From assembly GCF_021698975.1 (NCBI RefSeq), contig NZ_SSXA01000018.1:1-53577 (forward strand): a DNA stretch of 53,577 nt, given 5' to 3'. Source of the stretch: Blastococcus sp. KM273128. Lineage in GTDB: Bacteria > Actinomycetota > Actinomycetes > Mycobacteriales > Geodermatophilaceae. Both the position numbers and the translations under genes were made by a program. Each line of letters starts with the position of its first letter. Position 1 is the first letter of the stretch. Positions 34,647-44,500 of this stretch are shown here, piece by piece. Below the pieces are notes generated by a model. The model was not told where the DNA came from. It saw only the letters and a list, made by a program, of their open reading frames with translations, and did no database searches.

Positions 34647-35827
34647 GCGGCCGGGAGCTCGGCAGCGCGGCGCTGGTCCGGCTGGTCGCGGGCCGGGAGA
34701 TCTCGGCCCGGCTGCGGGACAAGAACTTCATCGTCAGCTCGGTCGTGATCCTCGTGGTGCTGATCGGCCTGCTCGGGTTCCAGGTGGCGGTCAGCTCCGG
34801 TGGCGAGTCGACCCGCATCGGCGTCGTCGGGTCGTCCGCCGGGCTGGAGCGGGCGCTCGAGGCCCAGGGCGACGCCCTCGACGTGGACGTCAGCATCGTC
34901 GACCTCGCCGACGAGGCCGCCGCCCGCACCGCGGTCGAGGCCGACGAGGTCGACGGCGCCCTCCTCGCCGGTGGCGCGGAGCCCGAGCTGCTGGTCCGCC
35001 AGAGCGCGGGCGGGTCGCTCTCCGCGGTCGTCCAGGGGGCGGTGGGCCAGCTCGCCGTCAGCGAGCAGCTGGCCGAGGCCGGCGTCCCGGCGCTGGAGGT
35101 GCCCGAGGTCGCCGTCACGGCGCTGGAGCCCGACGCCGACGCCGACGGTCAGCGGGTGGTCGCGGCCATCATCGGGGTCGGCATCCTGTACGGCCTGCTC
35201 ATCATGTTCGGCCAGTTCGTCGCCCAGGGCGTGGTCGAGGAGAAGGCCAGCCGGGTGGTGGAGCTGCTGCTGGCGACCATGCGGCCCTGGCACCTGCTCG
35301 CCGGCAAGATCCTGGGCCTGGGGCTGCTGGGCCTCGCCCAGATCGTGCTCGTGGCGGTCGTCGGCGTGGCCGGCGCGCTCACCTTCGACATCGTCGACGT
35401 GCCCGGTGAGCTCATCGGCACCGCGGTCTCCGTCGTCGCCTGGTTCGTGCTCGGCTACGCCTTCTACGCGGCGGTGTTCGCCGTCGCCGCCTCGCTGGTC
35501 AGCCGGCAGGAGGACCTCGGCTCGGTGCTGACCCCGACGACGCTGGTGCTGGTGGCGGCGTTCGTCGTGGGCCTGCAGGCGGCGAGCGACCCGACCAGCG
35601 CCCTCGCCGTCGTCACCTCCTACGTCCCGGGTCTCTCGCCGCTGGTCATGCCGGTGCGGCAGGCGGCGGGGGAGGTCGCCGCCTGGGAGGTCGCGCTGTC
35701 GGTCGCGCTCATGGTCGTCGCGATCGTCGCCGTGGTGCGCCTGGGCGGCCGCATCTACGCCGGTGCGCTGCTGCGCACCAGCGGGAAGACCAAGCTGCGG
35801 GAGGCGCTGGCCGCGGAGCGCGCGTAG
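34643..35827 (+). CDS. ABC-2 type permease (NatB-like)
   Basis: This encodes 394 residues. One N-terminal helix (SSVVILVVLIGLLGFQVAV) precedes an extracytoplasmic domain of about 120 residues. A cluster of five to six helices then starts near VAAIIGVGILYGLLIMFGQ. VVEEKASRVVELLLATMRPWHL is the conserved ABC-2 cytoplasmic motif. This shape is typical of NatB permeases, partners of the ATPase just upstream. The two form one transcription unit. Confidence 0.9.
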   Translation: MSGRELGSAALVRLVAGREISARLRDKNFIVSSVVILVVLIGLLGFQVAVSSGGESTRIGVVGSSAGLERALEAQGDALDVDVSIVDLADEAAARTAVEADEVDGALLAGGAEPELLVRQSAGGSLSAVVQGAVGQLAVSEQLAEAGVPALEVPEVAVTALEPDADADGQRVVAAIIGVGILYGLLIMFGQFVAQGVVEEKASRVVELLLATMRPWHLLAGKILGLGLLGLAQIVLVAVVGVAGALTFDIVDVPGELIGTAVSVVAWFVLGYAFYAAVFAVAASLVSRQEDLGSVLTPTTLVLVAAFVVGLQAASDPTSALAVVTSYVPGLSPLVMPVRQAAGEVAAWEVALSVALMVVAIVAVVRLGGRIYAGALLRTSGKTKLREALAAERA

Positions 35828-35864
35828 CCGGTTCGGGCCCGGCCGGCCCGGGTAGCCGCGCGGC

Positions 35865-36845
35865 ATGTCTTTGCAGCTGGGCTACACGATGATGACCGAG
35901 CAGGCCGGGCCCAGGGACCTGGTCCGCCACGTGGTGGGCGCCGAGGAGGTCGGCTTCGACTTCGCCGTCAGCAGCGACCACTACTCCCCGTGGCTGGACG
36001 AGATGGGGCATTCGCCGAACGCGTGGGTGACCCTCGGGGCGGCGGCGCAGGCCACCAGCCGGATCCCGCTGATGACGTACGTGACCTGCCCGACCTTCCG
36101 GTACCACCCGGCGGTCGTGGCGCAGCAGGCCGCGACGCTGCAGATCCTCTCCGAGGGCCGCTTCACCCTGGGCATCGGTGCGGGGGAGAACCTCAACGAG
36201 CACGTCGTCGGCGGCGGCTGGCCCGCGGCCGACGTGCGGCACGAGCGGATCGAGGAGGCGCTGCACATCATCCGCGATCTGTTCGACGGCGGCGGCTACA
36301 CGAACTTCCGCGGCGAGCACTTCGACGTCGAGTCGGCCAAGCTGTGGGACCTGCCGGAGAAGCGGGTGCCCATCGGCTTCGCGGCGGGCGGCAAGCAGGC
36401 GGCGACGATCGCCGGTGAGCTGGCCGACGTCCTCATCGCGACCGACCCGATGAGCGAGCTCGTGCAGCAGTTCGAGGCCGCCGGCGGTGCGGGGAAGCCG
36501 AAGGTCGCGCAGATGCCGATCAGCTTCGACACCGACCGGGACGCCGCCGTGCAGCGGGCGCACAGCCTGTTCCGCTGGTTCGGGCTGGGCTGGAAGGTCA
36601 ACGCCGAGCTGCCCGGCACCAGCGCCTTCGACGCCGCGAGCCAGTTCGTCACCCCCGACGACGTCGCCGGGTCCATCCCGTGCGGTGCCGACGTCGAGGC
36701 GGTGATCGAGGGCGCCAAGGAGTACGCCGAGGCGGGCTTCACCCACCTGGCCCTCGTGCAGATCGGCGGCGACCAGCAGGAGCCCTACCTGGAGTGGGTC
36801 CGCGGGGCCCTGCTGCCGGCCTGGCGGGAGGCCTTCGGCAGCTGA
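35865..36845 (+). CDS. F420-dependent oxidoreductase (TIGR03557, luciferase-like)
   Basis: This 326-residue luciferase-like monooxygenase fold includes LGYTMMTEQAGPRDLV, FAVSSDHYSPWLDEMGHSPN, and GRFTLGIGAGENLNEHV with the DVRHERIEEAL segment. It matches the TIGR03557 group related to F420-dependent glucose-6-phosphate dehydrogenase. It probably uses coenzyme F420; the substrate is unknown. A strong hairpin follows the gene. Confidence 0.92.
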   Translation: MSLQLGYTMMTEQAGPRDLVRHVVGAEEVGFDFAVSSDHYSPWLDEMGHSPNAWVTLGAAAQATSRIPLMTYVTCPTFRYHPAVVAQQAATLQILSEGRFTLGIGAGENLNEHVVGGGWPAADVRHERIEEALHIIRDLFDGGGYTNFRGEHFDVESAKLWDLPEKRVPIGFAAGGKQAATIAGELADVLIATDPMSELVQQFEAAGGAGKPKVAQMPISFDTDRDAAVQRAHSLFRWFGLGWKVNAELPGTSAFDAASQFVTPDDVAGSIPCGADVEAVIEGAKEYAEAGFTHLALVQIGGDQQEPYLEWVRGALLPAWREAFGS

Positions 36846-36881
36846 TCGGGTGACGAGCCGCTCCCTTGGGGTGAGGTCCGG

Positions 36882-36914
36882 GGGCGAGGGGGCGCGCCGC
36901 GCGCCCCCTCGCCC
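36882..36914. terminator. Perfect 15-bp hairpin after the F420 oxidoreductase gene
   Basis: Arms 36882-36896 and 36900-36914 are perfectly complementary around a 3-base CCG loop. It lies 36 bases after the F420 gene stop and just before the TPR gene start. It is a very stable terminator-type stem without a T-tract. Confidence 0.75.
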
Positions 36915-36928
36915 TGATCATCGGCGGC

Positions 36929-37786
36929 ATGACCGAGGACCTGGACGTGCGGCTGCGGCGGCTGCTCGCCACCGACGACGCCGACGCCCTGATCGACCTC
37001 GGCTGCGACCTGGCCGACGCCGGCCGGCAGGCCGATGCCGAGGCCTGCTTCCGTCGCGCGTTCGACCTGGGCGACTCGGTCGCCGCGTTCAACCTCGGCA
37101 ACTCGCTCGCTGCGCAGCAGCGCTGGGAGGAGGCGGTCGAGGCCTACGAGGTCGCCCTGCTCGGCGGCGAGGCGGACGCCTGGCGCAACCTCGGGCTGGT
37201 CCTGGAGGACCTCGGCGACCTGGCCGGCGCCATGCGCGCCTACCGCGGCGCGGCCGCCGCCGGTGACCTGGAGGGCGGGCTGCAGCTGGCCTTCCTGCTG
37301 CGGGAGCAGGGTGAGCGCGAGCAGGCCATGGCGGTCGCCGAGGAGTTCGCCGCCGCCGGTGACGCCGAGGCGGCGGCCGTCGTCGCCTGCTGGCGTTGGT
37401 GCTCGACGCTGGACCCGGCGCTGGAGGACGACCTGCGCGCCGGGCAGCACCACTTCCCGGCCGCCCGCGCGGACCTCGCGCACCTGCTGCGCGAGACCGG
37501 CCGCTCGGCCGAGGCCCGCTCGGTGCTGGAGCGGGGCGCCAAGCTCGGCGAGCAGGTGGCCTGGCTGCCGCTGGGCAACCTCTACCGCGAGGAGCTCGGC
37601 GACGAGGAGGCCGCCGAGGAGGCCTACCGCAGCGGCATCACCGCCGGTGACGCCTACTGCCACCAGAACCTGGGCGTGCTGCTGGCCGACCGCGGTGACC
37701 TGGAGGGGGCCGTGGAGCAGTTCCGCCTGGGGGCCGCGGCCGGCGACCAGCTCGCGGCGCAGTGCCTCCGGGAGCTCGAGCACTAA
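36929..37786 (+). CDS. Tetratricopeptide repeat protein
   Basis: This encodes 285 residues consisting almost entirely of helical TPR/Sel1-like repeats (for example DAGRQADAEACFRRAFDLGD, FNLGNSLAAQQRWEEAVEAY and LGNLYREELGDEEAAEEAY). It has no signal peptide, so it is cytoplasmic and probably a protein-binding scaffold. The start is ATG, seven bases after GATCAT. Nothing in the neighbourhood identifies the partner. It sits before ppc with an unusual hairpin between them. Confidence 0.85.
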   Translation: MTEDLDVRLRRLLATDDADALIDLGCDLADAGRQADAEACFRRAFDLGDSVAAFNLGNSLAAQQRWEEAVEAYEVALLGGEADAWRNLGLVLEDLGDLAGAMRAYRGAAAAGDLEGGLQLAFLLREQGEREQAMAVAEEFAAAGDAEAAAVVACWRWCSTLDPALEDDLRAGQHHFPAARADLAHLLRETGRSAEARSVLERGAKLGEQVAWLPLGNLYREELGDEEAAEEAYRSGITAGDAYCHQNLGVLLADRGDLEGAVEQFRLGAAAGDQLAAQCLRELEH

Positions 37787-37796
37787 CGTCATCCCC

Positions 37797-37863
37797 GCCG
37801 CAGCCGCGAGATCGGCGTTCTCGGGCGCTGCGGCTCCTGGAGGGCCCGAGTTCGCCGATCTCG
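37797..37863. repeat. Overlapping inverted repeats between the TPR gene and ppc
   Basis: A 20-base arm at 37807-37826 pairs with 37844-37863 (18 of 20) around a 17-base loop. A second perfect 8-base pair joins 37797-37804 and 37827-37834, using the sequence just before and just after the long left arm. The two pairings cannot easily coexist. The element may terminate the TPR transcript or regulate ppc. Confidence 0.6.
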
Positions 37864-37942
37864 TCGCCGTCAGCGGGCCTCGGGGCGGGGCCGGTCACAG
37901 GGGGGACACCGGCGCGTCATCTGCGTCCCCGATACTGCTGGT

Positions 37943-40747
37943 GTGAGCGAAGCCACTGTCGACGTCGCCGATCTCCGCCGCCACGGTGCCCCCGGCACCG
38001 CCGACCGGGCCGACGACGAACCGCTGCGGGAGGACATCCGGCTGCTGGGCCGGGTCCTCGGCGAGGTCATCGGCGAGCAGGCCGGGCCAGAGGTGCTGGA
38101 GCTGGTCGAGTCCACCCGGGTGGAGTCCTTCCGCATCCGCCGCTCCGAGGTGGACCGCGCCGAGCTCGCTGCGCGCCTGGCCGGGCTGGACGTCCGCTCG
38201 GCCAACCACCTGATCCGGGCGTTCAGCCACTTCTCGCTGCTGGCCAACCTGGCCGAGGACATCCACCACGAGCGCCGCCGCCGGCACCACCGGCGGGCGG
38301 GGTCCCCGCCGCAGCAGGGCAGCCTGGCCGCGGCGTTCGCCCTGCTCGACGAGGCCGGCGTCGCGGAGGACACCGTGGCCCGCGAGCTCGCCGGCGCGCT
38401 GGTCTGCCCCGTCGTCACGGCCCACCCCACCGAGGTGCGCCGCAAGACCGTCTTCCAGGTCCAGCGGCAGGTCACCGAGCTGATCCGGCAGCGCGACCGT
38501 GCCGCCGACGGCGACGTCGACCCGGAGTGGTCGGCCCGGCTCTGGCGCTCGGTGCTCACGCTCTGGCAGACGGCGCTGCTGCGGCTCTCCCGGCTGCGGC
38601 TGACCGACGAGATCGACGAGGCGCTGCGCTACTACGAGCTCTCCCTGTTCGGGGTGGTGCCGGCGATCAACGCCGAGGTGCGCCGCGCGGTCGAACAGCG
38701 CTGGCCCGGGGCCGGGGTGCTGCGCCGGCCGCTCCTGCTGCCCGGCTCCTGGATCGGCGGTGACCGCGACGGCAACCCGTTCGTCACCGCGGAGGCGCTC
38801 CGCCGGGCCACCTCGCGGCAGGCCGGCACGGCGCTGGCCCACCACCTGGCCGAGCTCGCTGCGCTGCGCAGCGAGCTGTCGATGTCCGACCGGCTGGTCA
38901 CGCCGACGCCCGCGCTGTACCACCTCGCGGAGCTCTCGCGGGACGACTCCCCGTTCCGCGCCGACGAGCCCTACCGGCGGGCGCTCACCGGCATCTCCGC
39001 GCGGCTGGCCGCCACCGCCGCGCGGGTGCCGGGCGCCGAGCCCCCCGACCCCGGACCGCTGCCCGCGCTGCCCCCGTACGAGGGCCCCGACGAGCTCCGG
39101 GCCGACCTCGACGTGGTCGACGCCTCGCTGCGCAGCCACGGCGCCGGCGCGCTCGCCGACGACCGCCTGCTGCGGCTGCGCGAGTCGGTCGAGGCGTTCG
39201 GCTTCCACCTGTGCGGGCTGGACCTGCGGCAGAACTCGTCGGTGCACGAGCAGGTCGTGGCCGAGCTGCTCGCCTGGGCCGGGGTGTGCGACGACTACGC
39301 CGGGCTCGACGAGGCGGCGCGGGTGGAGCTGCTCGCCGGGGAGCTGACGCTGCGCCGTCCGCTGGTGCGCCCCGACGCGCAGCTGTCCGAGGAGACGCGC
39401 AAGGAGCTCGACGTGCTCATCGCCGCCGCCGAGCGGGTGGCGCTGCTGGGCCCGCGGACGATCCCCAACTACGTGATCAGCATGTGCGAGTCGGTCAGCG
39501 ACGTCCTCGAGGTCGCCGTCCTGCTCAAGGAGGTCGGCCTGCTCGACCCGGCCGGCGCCGACGGGCCCACCTGCCCGGTGGGCATCTCGCCGCTGTTCGA
39601 GACCATCGGCGACCTCCAGGCCGCGGCGACGACGCTCGGCGCGGTGCTCGACCAGCCCCTGTACCGGTCGCTGCTGGCCAACCGGGGCAACGTCCAGGAG
39701 GTCATGCTCGGCTACTCCGACAGCAACAAGGACGGCGGCTACCTCGCCGCGAACTGGGCGCTCTACCGAGCCGAGCTCGACCTGGTGGAGCTCGCCCGCC
39801 GCGAGGGCATCCGGCTGCGGCTCTTCCACGGCCGTGGCGGCACCGTCGGCCGGGGCGGTGGCCCCAGCTACGAGGCGATCCGCGCGCAGCCGCCGGGCGC
39901 CGTGGCCGGCGCGCTGCGGATCACCGAGCAGGGCGAGGTCATCGCCGCGAAGTACGCCGACCCCGACCTCGCGCGGCGCAACCTCGAGGCGCTGGTCGCC
40001 GCCACGCTGGAGTCGACGCTGCTCGACGTCGAGGGCCTCGGCACCGACGCCGACGAGGCCTACGCCCTGCTCGACGACCTCGCCGTCCGCGCGCAGCAGG
40101 CCTACCGCGAGCTGGTGCACGAGACCCCGGGGTTCGTGCAGTGGTTCCGGGCGGCCACGCCCATCGGCGAGCTGGCCGAGCTGAACATCGGCAGCCGCCC
40201 GCCGTCGCGCAAGGCCGGGGACTCCATCGCCGACCTGCGGGCGATCCCGTGGGTGTTCAGCTGGTCGCAGACCCGGATCATGCTGCCCGGCTGGTACGGC
40301 ACCGGATCGGCGCTGGAGAGCTGGGTCGGCGACTCCGCCGAGCGCCTCGAGCGGCTGCGCGAGCTGCACCGGCGCTGGCCGTTCTTCCGCACCGTGCTGT
40401 CCAACATGGGGATGGTGCTGGCCAAGACCGATCTCGAGCTCGCGGCCCGGTACGCCGAGCTGGTGCCGGACGAGGAGCTGCGGGCGCGGGTGTTCGACCG
40501 GATCACCGCCGAGCACGAGCGCACCTGCCGGATGGCGCTGGCGGTCACCGGCGACGACGACCTGCTGGCCGACAACCCGTCGCTGGCCCGGTCGATCCGC
40601 AACCGCTTCCCGTACCTGGAGCCGCTGCACCACCTCCAGGTGGAGATGCTGCGGCGACGGCGGGGCGGGGAGGACGACGAGCTGACCAGCCGCAACATCC
40701 AGCTGACCATCAACGGCATCGCCACCGCGCTGCGCAACAGTGGCTGA
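37943..40747 (+). CDS. ppc: Phosphoenolpyruvate carboxylase
   Basis: This 934-residue enzyme converts phosphoenolpyruvate and bicarbonate to oxaloacetate, feeding the TCA cycle. Active-site motifs are complete: [14 protein letters not shown] (His161), [25 protein letters not shown] (Lys596) and [14 protein letters not shown]. The C-terminal [17 protein letters not shown] is the conserved allosteric end. Start is GTG 37943, six bases after GATACT. Its end overlaps the next gene by 8 bases. Confidence 0.97.
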   Translation: MSEATVDVADLRRHGAPGTADRADDEPLREDIRLLGRVLGEVIGEQAGPEVLELVESTRVESFRIRRSEVDRAELAARLAGLDVRSANHLIRAFSHFSLLANLAEDIHHERRRRHHRRAGSPPQQGSLAAAFALLDEAGVAEDTVARELAGALVCPVVTAHPTEVRRKTVFQVQRQVTELIRQRDRAADGDVDPEWSARLWRSVLTLWQTALLRLSRLRLTDEIDEALRYYELSLFGVVPAINAEVRRAVEQRWPGAGVLRRPLLLPGSWIGGDRDGNPFVTAEALRRATSRQAGTALAHHLAELAALRSELSMSDRLVTPTPALYHLAELSRDDSPFRADEPYRRALTGISARLAATAARVPGAEPPDPGPLPALPPYEGPDELRADLDVVDASLRSHGAGALADDRLLRLRESVEAFGFHLCGLDLRQNSSVHEQVVAELLAWAGVCDDYAGLDEAARVELLAGELTLRRPLVRPDAQLSEETRKELDVLIAAAERVALLGPRTIPNYVISMCESVSDVLEVAVLLKEVGLLDPAGADGPTCPVGISPLFETIGDLQAAATTLGAVLDQPLYRSLLANRGNVQEVMLGYSDSNKDGGYLAANWALYRAELDLVELARREGIRLRLFHGRGGTVGRGGGPSYEAIRAQPPGAVAGALRITEQGEVIAAKYADPDLARRNLEALVAATLESTLLDVEGLGTDADEAYALLDDLAVRAQQAYRELVHETPGFVQWFRAATPIGELAELNIGSRPPSRKAGDSIADLRAIPWVFSWSQTRIMLPGWYGTGSALESWVGDSAERLERLRELHRRWPFFRTVLSNMGMVLAKTDLELAARYAELVPDEELRARVFDRITAEHERTCRMALAVTGDDDLLADNPSLARSIRNRFPYLEPLHHLQVEMLRRRRGGEDDELTSRNIQLTINGIATALRNSG

Positions 40748-41813
40748 GGGCGGGCTGCGCACGGCGACCAGCGCGGACCTGCCGGCCGCGGCCGAGGCGC
40801 TGGGGCTGGCGCCGGCCGCGCTGGCCCCGGCGGTGCTGGACCCGTGGGCGCGGGTGCTGGTCGGCGCCGAGGGCCAGGTGGTGCTGGTCCGCCGGCAGTG
40901 GACCCACGAGGCCACCGCCGCGGCCGTGGTCATCCGCCGGGCCGGCGTGCCGCTGGACCACCCGGCGGTGCTGGCCGCCGCGGCGGCGTGGGGCTGCGAC
41001 CGCGTGCGGCACCTGGCGACCGGCCGGTGCACCGACGTCCCGCCGCCCCCGGTGGACGCGCCGTTACCGGTGCGCTTCGCCCACCTCGCGGCCCTGGCTG
41101 CCACCCGGGTGGAGACGGCGGTGGCGCTCGCGCACGGCACCGGGGAGGCGCGGACCAAGGGCGACGGCAGCCCCGCGCTGGCCGCCGACGCCGCGGCGCA
41201 CGACGCCGCCGTCGGGGTGCTCGGGGCGCTGGGCGTGCCGGTGCTCAGCGAGGAGAGCCGCGACACCGCGGTGCCCGCCGGGCGGCCGTGGGTGGTGCTC
41301 GACCCGCTCGACGGCACCGGCAACTTCGCCGCCGGGCTGCCGCCGTGGGCGTTCTCGGCCGCGCTGGTGCACGAGGGGCGGCCGGTCGCCGGGCTGGTCG
41401 CCGACCTCTCCTCGGGCCGGCGGTGGGCGGCGGTCGAGGGACAGGGCGCCGTCCGTGACGGGGTGCCGGTGCGCACCCGGCCCGGAGGCACCGTCGTCGT
41501 CCCCAGCGGGCCGCGGGGTGCGGCGGTGGCGGTGCCGGCGACGGCCCGCCGGGTGCGGATCACCGGCTGCACGGCGGTCGACCTCTGCCTCGTCGCCGAC
41601 GGCGCGGCGGCGGCGTGGCACGACGTGGACCGCGGCGGCACCCACGTGCACGACGTCGCCGGTGGGCTGGCGGTGCTGCTCGCGGCCGGCGGCTCCGTCC
41701 TGACCGACCGGGGGGAGCCGCTGCGCCTGGCGCCCGACACCGGGGCGCTCATCCGGTTCGTGGCCGCGGCCGACGAGGCGTCGGCGCGGGAGCTGCTGGC
41801 CGCGCTGCGCTGA
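40740..41813 (+). CDS. Inositol monophosphatase-like protein with an extra N-terminal domain
   Basis: This encodes 357 residues. The C-terminal 240 residues form an IMPase/CysQ fold: LSEESRD, the metal site [10 protein letters not shown] (Asp188, Asp191) and [17 protein letters not shown]. Such enzymes remove phosphate from inositol phosphates, 3'-phosphoadenosine phosphate or sugars. Residues 1-110 are an additional Ala-rich domain with a W-x-H motif ([19 protein letters not shown]) I cannot place. It overlaps ppc by 8 bases, so they are probably co-expressed. Confidence 0.82.
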   Translation: MAEGGLRTATSADLPAAAEALGLAPAALAPAVLDPWARVLVGAEGQVVLVRRQWTHEATAAAVVIRRAGVPLDHPAVLAAAAAWGCDRVRHLATGRCTDVPPPPVDAPLPVRFAHLAALAATRVETAVALAHGTGEARTKGDGSPALAADAAAHDAAVGVLGALGVPVLSEESRDTAVPAGRPWVVLDPLDGTGNFAAGLPPWAFSAALVHEGRPVAGLVADLSSGRRWAAVEGQGAVRDGVPVRTRPGGTVVVPSGPRGAAVAVPATARRVRITGCTAVDLCLVADGAAAAWHDVDRGGTHVHDVAGGLAVLLAAGGSVLTDRGEPLRLAPDTGALIRFVAAADEASARELLAALR

Positions 41814-41814
41814 C

Positions 41815-43224
41815 TCAGCGCCCCCGGGCCGCGGCCGCCCGGACCGCGGCGAGCAGCGCCTCGCGTTCGTGCAGGGTGGTGCGGGCCCGGCCGCGGCTCG
41901 CGCCCAGCGCCTGCTCGGCGGCGTCGATGGCCCGCCAGTCGTCCAGCAGCACCGGCTCCGAGCCGCGGGCCCGCAGGGTGCGCACCAGGTCGTCGACCGG
42001 GCCGCGCACCCGCAGCGTGCCGTCGGCGGCGTCGGCCAGCAGCGCGGCGATCGTCTCCCGGGCGTCGTGCTTGTTGTGCCCGACCACCCCCGTGGGGCCG
42101 CGCTTGATCCAGCCGGCGGCGTACTCGCCGGGTGAGGGGCGCCCGTCGCGCAGCACCCGCCCGACGCCGTCGTGGGCGACCGTGCCGGTGCGCCCGTCGA
42201 CCGGCAGCCCGGGCAGCGGGGTGCCCAGGTAGCCGACCGAGCGGACGACGAGGTCGGCCGGGAGCACCTCGAACTCGCCGGTGCCGACCGCCCGGCCGTC
42301 GCCGTCGACCGCGGTGCGCTCCACCTCGACGCCGGTGACCCGCTCGGTGCCGAGCAGCCGCACCGGGCGGGAGAAGAAGCGCAGCCGCACCCGTGCGCGG
42401 CCGGGTTCCGGCGCGTGGGCCGACCACTCGCGCAGGACGGCGAGGTTGCGGGTGGCGTTGCGGTCGGCGGCGGCCCGGGCCTCGGTCTCGGCGTCCAGCT
42501 CGAGGTCGGCGGGGTCGACCAGCACGGTCGCGGCCGCCAGCTCGCCGAGCTCGCGCAGCTCCTGGGTGGTGAAGGTGGCCTGCGCCGGTCCGCGGCGGCC
42601 CAGCACCGTCACCTCCTCGACCGGGGCGGCCGCCAGCGCGTCGATGACGTGCTGGGGCATGTCGGTCGGCTCGAGCTCCTCGGCGGTGCGGGCGAGGATG
42701 CGGCCGACGTCGAGGGCCACGTTGCCCACGCCGATGACCACGGCGCGCCGGACGCCGACCAGGGCGGCCTCGACGGTGGCGCGGTCGGCGTCGGGGTGGC
42801 CGGTGTACCAGGCCACGAGGTCGGTGGCGGCCAGGCTGCCGGGCAGCTCCTCGCCCTCGATGCCCAGGTGCCGGTCGAGGGCGGCGCCGTAGGTGTAGAC
42901 GACGGCGTCGACGTGCGCCCGCAGCTCCTCCAGCGGGAGCTCGGTGCCCACCTCGACGTTGCCGACGAACCGCACCAGGGGGTGGTCGAGGCTGCGGTGC
43001 AGCGTGTCGCGGATCGCGCGCATCTTCGGGTGGTCGGGGGCGATGCCGTGGCGGACCAGGCCGAACGGGGTGGGCAGCCGGTCGACCAGGTCGACGGCGA
43101 CCGGGACGTCGCTCTGCCGGGTCAGCGCGTCGGCGGCGTAGATGCCGGCCGGTCCGGCGCCGACGACCGCGACGCGCAGCGGGTGGTCAGCAGCCGGGGG
43201 AGGGGGAGCGCCGTCGTCGACCAC
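41815..43224 (-). CDS. fprA: Ferredoxin-NADP+ reductase, adrenodoxin reductase type
   Basis: This encodes 469 residues. The FAD-binding start is RVAVVGAGPAGIYAADAL, the characteristic LPTPFGLVRHGIAPDHP follows, then the NADP site VVIGVGNVALDVGRIL, and the C-terminal GWIKRGPTGVVGHNKHDA. It moves electrons between NADPH and ferredoxin, for example for cytochromes P450. GTG 43224 follows CAGGAT by six bases. It is divergent from the monooxygenase gene. Confidence 0.95.
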   Translation of the reverse strand: MVDDGAPPPPAADHPLRVAVVGAGPAGIYAADALTRQSDVPVAVDLVDRLPTPFGLVRHGIAPDHPKMRAIRDTLHRSLDHPLVRFVGNVEVGTELPLEELRAHVDAVVYTYGAALDRHLGIEGEELPGSLAATDLVAWYTGHPDADRATVEAALVGVRRAVVIGVGNVALDVGRILARTAEELEPTDMPQHVIDALAAAPVEEVTVLGRRGPAQATFTTQELRELGELAAATVLVDPADLELDAETEARAAADRNATRNLAVLREWSAHAPEPGRARVRLRFFSRPVRLLGTERVTGVEVERTAVDGDGRAVGTGEFEVLPADLVVRSVGYLGTPLPGLPVDGRTGTVAHDGVGRVLRDGRPSPGEYAAGWIKRGPTGVVGHNKHDARETIAALLADAADGTLRVRGPVDDLVRTLRARGSEPVLLDDWRAIDAAEQALGASRGRARTTLHEREALLAAVRAAAARGR

Positions 43225-43306
43225 CCTGGCATCCTGGCGCGGCCGGGGCCGCGCCACCAGGGCAACCGCCCGGGCCGTTCGATCACCGTCGTCCCCAGGA
43301 GGCCCC

Positions 43307-43615
43307 GTGTCCGTCGTCGTCGTCGCCACCATCACCCCGAAGCCGGAGGCGGTGGACGCCGTCCGCGAGGCCATCCTCGCCGCCGTGCCGCAGGTGCACG
43401 CCGAGCCCGGCTGCGAGCTCTACGCGCTGCACGAGGGCGACGGCGTCTTCGTGATGGTGGAGCGGTGGGAGAGCCCCGAGGCGCTGCGCACCCACGGCAA
43501 GGCCGAGGCGCTGACCACCCTGGGGGCGGCGCTGGCCGGCAAGCTGGCCGCCCCGCTGGACGTCCGCCGGCTGACCCCCGTCCCGGCGGGGGAGCAGGGC
43601 AAGGGCGCCCTCTAG
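43307..43615 (+). CDS. Antibiotic biosynthesis monooxygenase domain protein
   Basis: This encodes 102 residues forming a ferredoxin-like ABM fold: VVVATITPKPEAVDAVREAI, EPGCELYALHEGDGVFVMVE and WESPEALRTHGKAEAL. Members include quinol monooxygenases such as YgiN. Strong AGGAGG before the GTG. The TAG shares CTAG with the stop of the convergent gene downstream. Confidence 0.88.
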   Translation: MSVVVVATITPKPEAVDAVREAILAAVPQVHAEPGCELYALHEGDGVFVMVERWESPEALRTHGKAEALTTLGAALAGKLAAPLDVRRLTPVPAGEQGKGAL

Positions 43616-44457
43616 CGGCTCGCGGCCCCGCGGCAGGCGTGGTTGTGGTCGAGGTCGTCCTCGACCCACTGCACCATCACCACGCTGCCGCCGGGGACCA
43701 GCGGGTCGGCGTCGCAGCGGTCCCGGGCGTCGGCCCGGTCGTCCGCGCCGGCGAGCCAGCTGTCGAGGTCGGCGAGGTTGCTCGCGGCGGGCACGTCGCC
43801 GACGATGCGGCCCCACTGGTAGCCCGTCGAGTACACGCCCACCCGGCCGTCCCGCTCGGTCAGGTACTCGGTCATGCCCTCCAGCGTCGCCCGGTTGCGC
43901 GCCCGGGCGTCCGCGGAGCCCTGCTGCCAGGTGTTCATGGTCTCGACGTCGAGCCACCAGGTGTAGTGCTCGGGCCGGCTGTCCAGCGCCACCGACCGCG
44001 CGGCCGGCCGGAAGAACCACTGCACGCTGGTGCGCGCCCGCTCCCAGCCGTACTGCCAGCTGCAGGCCATCGAGTTGGTGCCCGCGCACTCGCCGTACGG
44101 CGTCTCGCCCGCGGCGGGCCAGGTGACCACCTGGTCGCGCACCTGGCCGGGGTTGGCGGTGTTGAGGTACAGCTGCAGCGGCGGCTGGCCGGGTACCCCG
44201 CCCGACGAGCCGGCGCCCCACTCCAGCTGCTCGGCGAGGCAGGGGTTGGTGCGGGTGGCCAGACCGCCGTTCACGCCGACGACGGCGAATGCCGCGTCGT
44301 CGGGGAGGTCGGTACCGCACTGCGGGTGGGAGACGTCGTAGCCGGTGCTGCTCCGCGGGGCCTCCCGCTCCACCGGCGCCGCCGACGCCGCGGTGGGGAG
44401 CCCGACCAGCCCGGCCACCGCGGTCACCGTGATCGCCCAGCGTGACCGACGTCTCAT
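43612..44457 (-). CDS. Secreted protein with glycoside-hydrolase-25-like/DUF1906-like fold
   Basis: This encodes 281 residues. A Sec signal peptide (MRRRSRWAITVTAVAGLVGL) is cleaved after the Ala-rich ASAA. The mature part begins TGYDVSHPQCG and continues AFAVVGVNGG, TWWLDVETMNTWQ, VGVYSTGYQW and VMVQWVEDDLDHNHACR. The layout resembles GH25/DUF1906 barrel proteins that act on peptidoglycan, but the catalytic residues are not certain. Four or more cysteines suggest disulphides outside the cell. The stop shares CTAG with the convergent gene. Confidence 0.8.
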   Translation of the reverse strand: MRRRSRWAITVTAVAGLVGLPTAASAAPVEREAPRSSTGYDVSHPQCGTDLPDDAAFAVVGVNGGLATRTNPCLAEQLEWGAGSSGGVPGQPPLQLYLNTANPGQVRDQVVTWPAAGETPYGECAGTNSMACSWQYGWERARTSVQWFFRPAARSVALDSRPEHYTWWLDVETMNTWQQGSADARARNRATLEGMTEYLTERDGRVGVYSTGYQWGRIVGDVPAASNLADLDSWLAGADDRADARDRCDADPLVPGGSVVMVQWVEDDLDHNHACRGAASR

Positions 44458-44500
44458 CCTCCTCGACGGTACACGCGCCGCCGGGGACGGCCGGCGGCGT

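Noticed and set aside
37895..42427. Very long open frame on the reverse strand across ppc and the phosphatase gene
   Set aside because: It is antisense to well-supported genes with full catalytic motifs. Long antisense frames are expected at this G+C, and its translation is low-complexity Arg/Gly/His/Val sequence without a fold.
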